Source of the DNA: Betaproteobacteria bacterium
Lineage (GTDB): Bacteria > Pseudomonadota > Gammaproteobacteria > Burkholderiales > Burkholderiaceae
Direction: 5' to 3'
DNA length: 6,031 nucleotides
Assembly (NCBI GenBank): GCA_947468785.1
Contig: CANIMS010000114.1
Location: forward strand, 1 to 6,031
This document shows, piece by piece, positions 1-6,028 of the stretch. The notes under the pieces were generated by a model. It was not told the DNA's origin and searched no databases. It saw only the letters and a program-made list of their open reading frames with translations. Both the position numbers and the translations under genes were made by a program. Position 1 is the first letter of the stretch; every line of letters starts with the position of its first letter.

Positions 1-887
1 AACTCACGCATACGTGGATCTAATAATTCTGCAGAGATGCCTTCGTTGATGTACTTTGCAAAGTAAGTACTGTATTCAGCTTGTGTATCGCCTTGCAATA
101 CTTCTTTACCAAAAATTTCTTTACGTATCACGTGCATCAAGATGCGAGCAGTGACCTGACTATATGCAGGATCTTTTTCGATCAAGGTACGTGAAGCCAA
201 GATAGCAGAGTCATACACCTGCGCCATTGGTACGCCATCGTACAAATTCTTAATCGTTTCAGTAATGATTGGTGTGGCATCGATATTGTTGCCCAAACCT
301 TCGCAAGCTGCCTCGATCACAGTACGCAATGCGCCCATATCCAACCACTGCTCAACACCGTTATCGGTTACTTTGATGCCAGCCTCACCGACTTGATTAG
401 CGGTTTGTGTCTGCTGAGAAACTTCCTGTTGAGCGGCACGCTCTTGGTTACGCTTCTCACGGTACAACACATAGGCACGAGCAACGTTGTGCTCACCACT
501 GCGCATCAAGGCCAACTCAACTTGGTCCTGAATATCTTCGATATGGAAAGTGCCGCCATTAGGACGGCTACGCAACAAAGCACGAATAACGGAATTGGTT
601 AATTGCTCAACTTGCTCACGCACACGTGCTGAAGCAGCACCTTGACCGCCATTGACTGCCAAAAAAGCTTTCGTTACAGCAATCGCAATTTTGGACGGCT
701 CAAAAGCCACTACTGAGCCATTTCGGCGAATAATTTTGTAATCAGACAATTGGGTTGCCTGAGTACCACCAACACCACCAGCAACAAAACCGGCAGAAGG
801 AGCTTGATTAATAGCCCCTGCAGGACTCATCCCTGGATTATTAGCACCAGTAGGTTGGCCTGCTGTTTGTGGATTAGCGTATGTCAT
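1..887 (-). CDS. nrdA: Ribonucleoside-diphosphate reductase, large (alpha) subunit, N-terminal part (truncated by window edge)
   Basis: Class I ribonucleotide reductase alpha subunit, which reduces ribonucleoside diphosphates to deoxyribonucleotides in the cytosol together with the radical-generating NrdB subunit. I translated the minus strand from the ATG at 887: 295 codons stay open to the left edge, so the C-terminal part, with the catalytic cysteines and radical-transfer tyrosines, lies outside. Residues 1-49 are a Gly/Ala/Pro/Gln-rich, low-complexity extension. Residues about 50-143 form an ATP-cone (allosteric overall-activity) domain, beginning with DYKIIRRNGSVVAFEPSKIA and including IEDIQDQVELALM and ARAYVLYREKR. 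A Gln-rich linker (about 147-166) leads into the start of the alpha-barrel region (LYDGVPMAQVYDSAILASRT). The start is supported by an AGGAG Shine-Dalgarno 4 nt upstream. The gene has its own promoter and two NrdR-like operators, so repression by NrdR is expected. nrdB is probably downstream, beyond the left edge; this is inferred. Confidence 0.95.
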   Translation of the reverse strand, partial: MTYANPQTAGQPTGANNPGMSPAGAINQAPSAGFVAGGVGGTQATQLSDYKIIRRNGSVVAFEPSKIAIAVTKAFLAVNGGQGAASARVREQVEQLTNSVIRALLRSRPNGGTFHIEDIQDQVELALMRSGEHNVARAYVLYREKRNQERAAQQEVSQQTQTANQVGEAGIKVTDNGVEQWLDMGALRTVIEAACEGLGNNIDATPIITETIKNLYDGVPMAQVYDSAILASRTLIEKDPAYSQVTARILMHVIRKEIFGKEVLQGDTQAEYSTYFAKYINEGISAELLDPRMRE

Positions 888-891
888 GTTG

Positions 892-896
892 CTCCT
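892..896 (-). promoter_or_regulatory. Ribosome-binding site of nrdA
   Basis: On the minus strand AGGAG lies 4 nt before the ATG at 887. It is the clearest Shine-Dalgarno among the four complete or left-edge genes of this window and fixes the nrdA start, placing the low-complexity N-terminal extension inside the protein. Confidence 0.8.
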
Positions 897-953
897 GCAT
901 TTATATAGTTATATGGACAAAATATCGTTAAAAAACAATGGGGTATTGCGAGA

Positions 954-981
954 TTCAAAACACTACATCTAGTGTTTTGAA
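954..981. repeat. 28-bp perfect inverted repeat enclosing NrdR box 1
   Basis: The arms TTCAAAACACTA (954-965) and TAGTGTTTTGAA (970-981) are exact reverse complements around a 4-nt spacer (966-969). This extends the NrdR half-sites by several base pairs on each side. Because it lies downstream of the predicted nrdA start, the leader RNA could also fold it as a 12-bp, mainly A-U hairpin with a 4-nt loop. No U-run follows, so it is not a normal terminator. Confidence 0.85.
960..975 (-). promoter_or_regulatory. NrdR box 1 (gene-proximal operator of nrdA)
   Basis: The plus strand reads ACACTACATCTAGTGT, which agrees with the known NrdR box consensus (acaCwAtATaTwGtgt) at all but two of the sixteen positions, including the ACACTA and TAGTGT half-sites. 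NrdR is the ATP-cone/zinc-ribbon repressor of ribonucleotide reductase operons. The box is centred at 967.5, about 22 bp downstream of the transcription start I infer, and exactly 31 bp from the centre of box 2, matching the three-turn spacing typical of NrdR box pairs. The box sits inside a larger palindrome (954-981). The nrdR gene itself is not in the window. Confidence 0.85.
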
Positions 982-990
982 GTACATTGG

Positions 991-1006
991 ACACTAAGTA
1001 TAGGGA
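991..1006 (-). promoter_or_regulatory. NrdR box 2 (promoter-overlapping operator of nrdA)
   Basis: The plus strand reads ACACTAAGTATAGGGA, which matches the NrdR consensus at about 12 of 16 positions; the ACACTA half is perfect and the other half is degenerate. It contains the reverse complement of the predicted -10 hexamer (997-1002), so NrdR bound here would cover the promoter. The gap to box 1 is 15 bp. The weaker half-site may be a compromise with the TATACT -10 sequence. Confidence 0.75.
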
Positions 1007-1025
1007 AATATTGAAGCTTTGGTAA
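997..1025 (-). promoter_or_regulatory. Sigma70-type promoter of nrdA
   Basis: On the minus strand a -35-like TTACCA (1020-1025) is followed by a 17-bp spacer and a -10 TATACT (997-1002, 5 of 6 consensus). Transcription would begin near 988-990, giving a leader of about 100 nt before the nrdA ATG. The -10 lies inside NrdR box 2, the arrangement expected of an NrdR-repressed promoter. An A/T-rich stretch at about 1036-1062 lies upstream and could act as an UP element. No mapped start is available. Confidence 0.65.
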
Positions 1026-1124
1026 GCCTTTTCTCGCAAATATTTATAAGTATTTTTACTAAGGTTTGCTCCTATTTAGCGCTCAATTTGGTGCATCTTT
1101 CTTAGCCCCATTTAGACAAAGGCT

Positions 1125-1146
1125 AGAAAAGTGAGCGTATGCTCAC
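1125..1146 (-). terminator. Rho-independent terminator after the ypjD-amidase genes
   Basis: On the minus strand, 15 nt after the amidase stop codon, GTGAGC pairs with GCTCAC around an ATAC loop (1131-1146) and is followed directly by TTTTCT (1125-1130). The stem is short (6 bp) but perfect and GC-containing. It ends the ypjD-ampD unit about 100 bp before the nrdA promoter, so nrdA is a separate transcription unit. On the plus strand no T-run follows, so it would not work in that direction. Confidence 0.6.
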
Positions 1147-1161
1147 ATCAAAAAATTAGCC

Positions 1162-1980
1162 TTAGCGGGAATGCAAGCCAAAAGGTAATTTCTCTGTAGG
1201 AAGACCTGTCGCTTTTTGGAACTTTTTCCAATCAAACGATTTTCCTGGATCAGTTTTTCGTTCTGGTGCGATGTCACTGTGACCTGCAAACTGCAATTGT
1301 GGGTAAGACTTAGTCAACTCCGATACCAGCCTTGCCAAAACTTGGTACTGCACATCTTCGAAAGGGGTTTCACCATCACCCTCTAACTCAACCCCAATAG
1401 AAAAGTCATTGCACTTTTCCCTACCGAAGAATGAAGAAGCGCCTGCATGCCAAGCTTTGTGTTGAGTTGAAACAAATTGAATCAATTGTCCCGTACGTGT
1501 AACTAAAAAATGGCTAGATACTTTTTGATCTGCAATTTCTTGAAAGTAAGGATGCAGTGATGGATCTAAGTTATTTTGAAAAAAATCAATGATGTGGTGA
1601 CTCGAGGCACGATCATTAAATTCTCCAGGCGGAAGACTAATGTGATGAACAACTAGTAAATCGGGTGCGCTATTTTCTGGTCGAGTGTCCTGATTAGGAG
1701 AGATGCGCCACGCTGCACTTCCTAACCAACCTTGCTCATCTAATGCATTTAAATGCTCACGACAACAATACGCGCGGTCTTCAAATTCGAGAGCATCCGA
1801 CTTTGGTAAATACACTTTGCAATACTGACAGGGCACCATTGCTTCGGGGTCAGCTACGATCTTAGCCTTACCAGGCTTGGTTCTGGAAGGATTATTAATA
1901 GCTTCCTTGGCTTGTTTTTTTCCCTTAATCCAGAAATACAGCAGGGCTGCGCCCACAATGAGGAGAAGCCACTTAAGCAC
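1162..1980 (-). CDS. ampD: Membrane-anchored AmpD-type N-acetylmuramoyl-L-alanine amidase with N-terminal PP0621-like domain
   Basis: 272 residues. Residues about 85-255 are an AmpD-like Amidase_2 domain. AmpD cleaves the bond between anhydro-N-acetylmuramic acid and L-alanine during cytosolic peptidoglycan recycling and so affects AmpR/AmpC signalling where that exists. The expected zinc ligands are visible: His112 (LLVVHHISLPPGEF), His234 (GHSDIAPERKTDPG) and Asp244. The catalytic pair corresponds to Glu198 (IGVELEG) and Lys242. Residues 4-18 are one hydrophobic segment, followed by KGKKQAK. Residues 48-76 hold Cys51-x2-Cys54 and Cys72, Cys73, His76, a zinc-ribbon-like pattern recalling the small PP0621 family often encoded beside ampD. 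The Lys-rich stretch after the membrane segment predicts a cytoplasmic C-terminus, as AmpD chemistry requires. E. coli AmpD is about 183 residues, so some 85 are extra. The start is GTG, 3 bp after the ypjD stop; the next Met (48) would lose the membrane segment. Shine-Dalgarno is weak (AAAGAG, 8 nt). Confidence 0.88.
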   Translation of the reverse strand: MLKWLLLIVGAALLYFWIKGKKQAKEAINNPSRTKPGKAKIVADPEAMVPCQYCKVYLPKSDALEFEDRAYCCREHLNALDEQGWLGSAAWRISPNQDTRPENSAPDLLVVHHISLPPGEFNDRASSHHIIDFFQNNLDPSLHPYFQEIADQKVSSHFLVTRTGQLIQFVSTQHKAWHAGASSFFGREKCNDFSIGVELEGDGETPFEDVQYQVLARLVSELTKSYPQLQFAGHSDIAPERKTDPGKSFDWKKFQKATGLPTEKLPFGLHSR

Positions 1981-1983
1981 CGT

Positions 1984-2832
1984 TCACGCTCTTTGAAGAA
2001 CTACTTCCAATACAAACCGACTACCAACATATGCAAGTAGTAGAACTACATAAGCACTCAATACCCAACGAATGGCTGCCCAACCACGTAAACCAACCCA
2101 CCAACGGGCGATCAGCAAACCGGCAAACAAGAACCAGGAGACAAGTGCAAAAATAGTTTTATGGTCAAACACAAAAGGTTTACCAAATAAAATTTGTGAG
2201 AAGAATAGACCTGAGAAGATGGTCATCGTTAAGAGCGCAAAACCAACATACAGTAAATTAAATAATAGGCTTTCCATCATCATCAATGGCGGCAAATCCT
2301 CTAGCCAATGTGCAAGACGACTATTGGGAACGATTGCTAGTTGACGATGTAAGGCGCGATCATAAACACTCATCAACATGGCCTGCATCGCTGCAAGGCT
2401 TAATAAACCCACTGAAATAGTTGCCACAATAAAGTGCGCCTTAAACCAGGGATCTGAAACAGCCTCAGGAGAAATTAATACCCCTGGGAAAAAGATGGGG
2501 AGTAAAGAACAAAATAAAGCGAATAAGATTGACATCCAAAGCAAGCTAGCAATTGGCAAAAACCAGGACTGGAACCAATAAAATGCCAAGCCCACCCAGG
2601 CAATCAAGGACAAGTCCTGCGCAAATCCAAAGACAAAACCTTTAGCTGTAAAGACGGAATCATGTAATTCAATGCCGTGGAGTATCAAAATCACAAAAAT
2701 GCATGCTTGCATCACTCCGGCAGATAAGGCGGATTCCTTGCCAGCACTAGCTCTCTGACTCAAAAAGAGCAGTAAAAGCAAATAAAGTGCTGGGGGAAGC
2801 CAGCTGAAACTTGAGTAACCTAAAATATCCAT
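1984..2832 (-). CDS. ypjD: YpjD/CcsA-like cytochrome c assembly family inner-membrane protein
   Basis: 282 residues, almost entirely hydrophobic, with about eight predicted membrane segments: roughly 12-27, 36-54, 67-88, 92-116, 132-153, 187-213, 225-243 and 252-278. The layout and the conserved His positions (His52, His133, His224) fit the CcsA/CcmC-related 'cytochrome c assembly protein' family, whose better-known members handle haem across the membrane. I do not see the tryptophan-rich WWD loop in clear form, so haem transport is not shown, and the YpjD branch has no firmly settled role. The E. coli homologue ypjD also sits next to ffh in divergent orientation, which supports the assignment. 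The amidase follows 3 bp after its stop, suggesting one transcript. The ATG at 2832 has no convincing Shine-Dalgarno and lies 20 bp from the ffh start, so the promoter must lie within the 5' part of ffh. Confidence 0.85.
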   Translation of the reverse strand: MDILGYSSFSWLPPALYLLLLLFLSQRASAGKESALSAGVMQACIFVILILHGIELHDSVFTAKGFVFGFAQDLSLIAWVGLAFYWFQSWFLPIASLLWMSILFALFCSLLPIFFPGVLISPEAVSDPWFKAHFIVATISVGLLSLAAMQAMLMSVYDRALHRQLAIVPNSRLAHWLEDLPPLMMMESLLFNLLYVGFALLTMTIFSGLFFSQILFGKPFVFDHKTIFALVSWFLFAGLLIARWWVGLRGWAAIRWVLSAYVVLLLAYVGSRFVLEVVLQRA

Positions 2833-2839
2833 ATAGAAA
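2811..2839 (+). promoter_or_regulatory. Candidate ffh promoter inside the ypjD 5' end (weak)
   Basis: TTGAGT (2811-2816), a 17-bp spacer and TAGAAA (2834-2839) form a poor but correctly spaced sigma70-like pair (4 of 6 matches each). An alternative -10, TATAGA at 2832-2837, would give a 15-bp spacer. Either would start transcription only a few bases before the ffh ATG at 2853, leaving almost no leader. It is listed because the 20-bp intergenic gap forces the ffh promoter to overlap ypjD. Confidence 0.3.
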
Positions 2840-2852
2840 GTCTAATCGATAA

Positions 2853-4235
2853 ATGCTAGAGAACCTCACCGATCGTTTATCACGCGTGGTAAAAACCATG
2901 CGGGGGCAAGCTCGCCTCACAGAAAGCAATACCGCCGAGATGTTGCGGGAAATCCGTCTAGCCTTGCTGGAGGCCGACGTCGCCCTACCAGTAGTGAAGT
3001 CTTTGCTGGAGCAAATCAAATTTAAAGCCCTTGGCGAGGAAGTGGTTGGTAGCCTCAGCCCTGGTCAGGCATTAGTTGGGGTAGTACAACGCGAGCTGAC
3101 CCAAGTCATGCGCGGAGACACCAATCAAAGTGGTGATCTCAATCTGGCTACCCAACCTCCTGCAGTCATCTTGATGGCAGGACTACAAGGTGCGGGTAAG
3201 ACCACCTCTGTAGGTAAATTAGCGAAGTGGTTACAAGAGAAGAAAAAGAAAAAGGTTCTAACCGTTTCTTGTGACGTCTATCGCCCTGCTGCTATTGAGC
3301 AATTAGAAACAGTCACCAAACAAGTTGGTGCTGAATTTTTTCCGAGCAATATCAATCAAAAACCAAACGATATCGCTCTAGCTGCATTGGATTGGGCGCG
3401 ACGTCACTACTTTGATGTTGTATTGGTTGATACAGCTGGTCGTCTTGGTATTGATGAAGCACTCATGCAAGAAATTAAAACTTTGCATGCCAGCCTTAAG
3501 CCCATCGAAACATTATTTGTAGTTGATGCCATGCTGGGTCAAGATGCAGTTAATACTGCAAAAGCATTCCATGAAGCACTACCGTTAACTGGTGTCATCC
3601 TCACAAAGCTTGATGGTGACTCTCGTGGCGGTGCAGCACTCTCTGTTCGCCAGGTTACCGGCGTGCCGCTCAAATTCATTGGTGTGGCTGAAAAGATGGA
3701 TGGCCTTGAAGCTTTTGATGCTGAACGAATGGCTAATCGCATTCTGGGTATGGGTGACATTCTGGCCTTGGTCGAACAAGCGCAGCAGCATGTGGATGTT
3801 GCTCAGGCTGAGAAGTTAGCAACAAAAATTTCTAAAGGTGGATTTGATCTAGGAGACTTCCGCGATCAACTTTTACAAATGCAAAAGATGGGTGGTATGG
3901 CTAGCTTAATGGACAAGCTTCCAAGTCAAATGGCTCAAGCAGCTTCAAAAACGAACCTCAATAATGCCGACAAACAAACTACGCGCATGAGAGGAATTAT
4001 TGACAGCATGACTCCGCGCGAACGTAGCAAACCAGAATTACTGAAGGCCAGTCGTAAACGTCGTATTGCTGCTGGTGCTGGCGTTGAAGTACAAGAAGTC
4101 AATCGCCTGCTTGCTCAGTTTGAGCAAATGCAAACAATGATGAAACAATTTAAGGGTGGCAAAATGGCCCGCACGATGGCGACTATGGCTGCGAAAGGAG
4201 CCGCCAAAGGGATTGGCGGACTCTTTAAAAAATAA
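2853..4235 (+). CDS. ffh: Signal recognition particle protein Ffh (SRP54 GTPase)
   Basis: 460 residues, near the usual bacterial length of about 450. Ffh binds 4.5S RNA and the signal sequences of nascent inner-membrane proteins, and docks with FtsY by reciprocal GTPase activation. Residues 1-90 are the helical N domain with the family start MLENLTDRLSRVVKTMRG. The G domain follows with G1 GLQGAGKTT (110-118), the insertion-box motif DVYRPAA (141-147), G3 DTAGR (193-197), G4 TKLDGD (251-256) and the closing GVAEKMDGLEAF (277-288). Residues about 325-432 are the methionine-rich M domain, with the RNA-binding helix SRKRRIAAGAGVEVQEVN (400-417). The Met/Gly/Lys-rich tail ends GIGGLFKK. The frame is intact, with no odd residue in the GTPase motifs. 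The ATG has no clear Shine-Dalgarno but gives the canonical N-terminus. The gene is divergent from ypjD and convergent with proS. Confidence 0.98.
   Translation: MLENLTDRLSRVVKTMRGQARLTESNTAEMLREIRLALLEADVALPVVKSLLEQIKFKALGEEVVGSLSPGQALVGVVQRELTQVMRGDTNQSGDLNLATQPPAVILMAGLQGAGKTTSVGKLAKWLQEKKKKKVLTVSCDVYRPAAIEQLETVTKQVGAEFFPSNINQKPNDIALAALDWARRHYFDVVLVDTAGRLGIDEALMQEIKTLHASLKPIETLFVVDAMLGQDAVNTAKAFHEALPLTGVILTKLDGDSRGGAALSVRQVTGVPLKFIGVAEKMDGLEAFDAERMANRILGMGDILALVEQAQQHVDVAQAEKLATKISKGGFDLGDFRDQLLQMQKMGGMASLMDKLPSQMAQAASKTNLNNADKQTTRMRGIIDSMTPRERSKPELLKASRKRRIAAGAGVEVQEVNRLLAQFEQMQTMMKQFKGGKMARTMATMAAKGAAKGIGGLFKK
4201..4226 (+). terminator. Candidate intragenic terminator hairpin at the 3' end of ffh
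   Basis: CCGCCAA (4201-4207) and TTGGCGG (4213-4219) are perfect complements around the 5-nt loop AGGGA, and the plus strand continues with ACTCTTT. The stem is strong, but the T-tract is short and interrupted. The hairpin lies within the last 12 codons of ffh, upstream of the stop at 4233-4235. With only 2 bp between ffh and proS there is no room for a terminator outside the genes. On the minus strand the following bases are CTCCTTTC, so function for proS is less likely. Confidence 0.4.
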
Positions 4236-4237
4236 AC

Positions 4238-5980
4238 TTATTGAATAGAGTTCTTCGCTGCTTGAACGGCTGCGATCACTTTTGCTTTGATCTCCGCTAG
4301 CGGGATATTTTGGGATTCAGCATCAGTACGACCCTTAAATTCCACTTCTGCATTGGCCAAACCGCGATCACCAATCACTACACGGAAAGGTGCACCAATC
4401 AGCTCCCAGTCAGCAAACATCGCACCTGGGCGCTCGTTGCGATCATCTAAAATCACATCGATACCAGCAGCAAGCAAGTCATCATGTAATTGGTTACAAG
4501 CGGTCTTCACTGCCTCAGACTTGTCGTAACCCATCGGGCAAATCACCACTTCAAATGGCGCCATCGAAATCGGCCAAATAATACCGCGCTCATCATGGCC
4601 TTGCTCAATAGCCGCACCAAGCAAGCGTGTCACACCAATACCGTAACAACCCATCACCATTGCTTGGGCTTTACCCTGTTGATCTAAATAAGTACATCCC
4701 ATAGCCTCAGAGTAGCTTGTCCCCAATTGGAATACATGACCCACTTCAATGCCGCGACAAATGTCTACCACCCCTTTACCGTCTGGTGAAGGGTCGCCAA
4801 CTACTGCATTACGAATATCCATTACTAAAGGCTCTGGAAGATCGCGGCCCCAGTTCACTCCAGTGAGATGGTGCCCTGCATCGTTTGCTCCACAAATAAA
4901 ATCACACATGTTGGCAACAGTACGATCAGCTATCACAGTGACATCAGCACTAACACCCACAGGGCCTAAGTAACCCGCGGGCGCCTTACAAGCTTGCAAG
5001 ATTTCTGCTTCGGTAGCAAAGCGAGACTCAGTCATACCGGGAATCTTACTAGCTTTGACTTCGTTCAGATCATGATCACCGCGCACCAACAGCATAAAGA
5101 GTTTGGCTGGACCTTTTTCTTGATCAGTAGCAAACAATAAAGACTTCACTGTCTTTTCAATTGCTACGTTCAAGAACTTCGCAACATCAGCGCAATTGGT
5201 TTTATCAGGCGTTGCTACTTTAGCCATTGCAGCAGTTGCTGCAGCTCTTGCAGCAATTAAAGCCAATGATTCAGCTGCTTCAAGATTGGCTGCGTAATCT
5301 GAGCTTGGACAATACACAATTGCGTCTTCGCCAGTATCCGCAATCACATGAAACTCTTGACTGCCAGAGCCGCCGATGGCACCGTTATCTGCCGTCACTG
5401 CACGGAACTGAAGACCCATGCGTTTGAAAATTTTAGTGTAAGCATCGAACATCAATTGATATGATTTTTTCAAGCCTTCGATATCACGATCAAAAGAGTA
5501 AGCATCTTTCATACTGAACTCACGTCCACGCATGATGCCAAAACGAGGACGACGCTCGTCACGGAATTTCGTTTGAATTTGATAAAAATTCACTGGTAGT
5601 TGTTTGTAGCTCTTGATTTCATTACGAGCTAGATCAGTGATGACTTCTTCTGAAGTTGGCTGAATTAAAAAATCACGATCATGACGATCTTTAATACGCA
5701 ACAACTCTGGTCCCATTTTTTCCCAGCGACCCGTCTCTTGCCAAAGTTCAGCAGGTTGAATCATCGGCATTAGCAACTCAATAGCACCAGCCCGATTCAT
5801 TTCTTCACGAATGATGTTTTCTACCTTGCGTATGACTTTTAAACCCAAGGGCAAATAGTTATAAATGCCAGCACTGAGCTTGCGAATTAATCCTGCACGT
5901 ACCATGAGCTTGTGCGAAACCACCTCAGCATCTGAAGGGGCTTCTTTAAGTGTGGCGAGAAATGATTGTGATGCTTTCAT
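4238..5980 (-). CDS. proS: Prolyl-tRNA synthetase (bacterial type with editing domain)
   Basis: 580 residues, close to the roughly 570-580 of the bacterial ProS type. It attaches proline to tRNA-Pro in the cytosol and hydrolyses mischarged Ala-tRNA-Pro. Class II features appear in order: the N-terminal catalytic block with [13 protein letters not shown] (37-49), TSEEV (109-113), the motif 2 loop [20 protein letters not shown] (139-158) and YSFD. The INS editing insertion spans about 225-400; it contains IEKTVKS with Lys279, the position of the known E. coli editing lysine, and a GxxxP loop, GYLGP (336-340). Then come ATP-site motif 3, [17 protein letters not shown] (444-460), and the anticodon-binding domain (about 475-575) with [19 protein letters not shown]. 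An Ala-rich segment at 236-257 is probably a flexible part of the insertion. The ATG gives the canonical [15 protein letters not shown] start; no Shine-Dalgarno precedes it. The stop is 2 bp from that of ffh. Confidence 0.97.
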   Translation of the reverse strand: MKASQSFLATLKEAPSDAEVVSHKLMVRAGLIRKLSAGIYNYLPLGLKVIRKVENIIREEMNRAGAIELLMPMIQPAELWQETGRWEKMGPELLRIKDRHDRDFLIQPTSEEVITDLARNEIKSYKQLPVNFYQIQTKFRDERRPRFGIMRGREFSMKDAYSFDRDIEGLKKSYQLMFDAYTKIFKRMGLQFRAVTADNGAIGGSGSQEFHVIADTGEDAIVYCPSSDYAANLEAAESLALIAARAAATAAMAKVATPDKTNCADVAKFLNVAIEKTVKSLLFATDQEKGPAKLFMLLVRGDHDLNEVKASKIPGMTESRFATEAEILQACKAPAGYLGPVGVSADVTVIADRTVANMCDFICGANDAGHHLTGVNWGRDLPEPLVMDIRNAVVGDPSPDGKGVVDICRGIEVGHVFQLGTSYSEAMGCTYLDQQGKAQAMVMGCYGIGVTRLLGAAIEQGHDERGIIWPISMAPFEVVICPMGYDKSEAVKTACNQLHDDLLAAGIDVILDDRNERPGAMFADWELIGAPFRVVIGDRGLANAEVEFKGRTDAESQNIPLAEIKAKVIAAVQAAKNSIQ

Positions 5981-5993
5981 GTATGGATATAAT
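5966..5993 (+). promoter_or_regulatory. Sigma70-type promoter for the divergent gene at the right edge
   Basis: TTGTGA (5966-5971) and a perfect TATAAT (5988-5993) are separated by 16 bp on the plus strand. Transcription would start near 6000, about 29 nt before the ATG at 6029. The -35 element lies within the first codons of proS, so the two divergent transcription units overlap here. I see no equally good promoter for proS on the other strand. Confidence 0.65.
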
Positions 5994-6017
5994 CAAATCA
6001 TTGATTTTAAAGGATTT

Positions 6018-6021
6018 GAGG
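6018..6021 (+). promoter_or_regulatory. Ribosome-binding site of the right-edge gene
   Basis: GAGG lies 7 nt upstream of the ATG at 6029-6031, a normal Shine-Dalgarno spacing. A second purine-rich AAGGA at 6010-6014 is too far away. Together with the TATAAT promoter this supports a real divergent gene. Confidence 0.55.
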
Positions 6022-6028
6022 CACGATC

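Noticed and set aside
393..602. A 69-codon plus-strand open frame at the left end
   Set aside because: It lies wholly opposite the nrdA ATP-cone coding region, which is clearly conserved, and has no convincing Shine-Dalgarno.
899..904. A perfect TATAAT on the minus strand just upstream of the nrdA ribosome-binding site
   Set aside because: No acceptable -35 lies at 16-18 bp, and a start there would fall within or just after the Shine-Dalgarno. The promoter at 997-1025 is better placed and overlaps the NrdR box.
1121..1161. GGCTA (1121-1125) and TAGCC (1157-1161) flanking the terminator hairpin as a possible longer structure
   Set aside because: The bases between these pentamers and the central stem do not pair, and a 5-bp match is within chance. 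Only the inner 6-bp stem with its T-run is called.
2072..2581. Two plus-strand open frames (90 and 67 codons) opposite ypjD
   Set aside because: Their Lys/Asn/Ser-rich translations are the antisense of hydrophobic membrane-segment codons in ypjD, with no independent support.
2747..3019. A 90-codon open frame on the minus strand spanning the ypjD/ffh gap
   Set aside because: It overlaps the ffh N domain antisense and the start of ypjD in another frame. Its Ser/Arg-rich translation resembles no family I know and is typical of a shadow frame.
5220..5270. A repetitive-looking GCAGC/GCTGC stretch on the plus strand
   Set aside because: It is explained by the Ala-rich segment (residues about 236-257) of proS and has no regular repeat unit.
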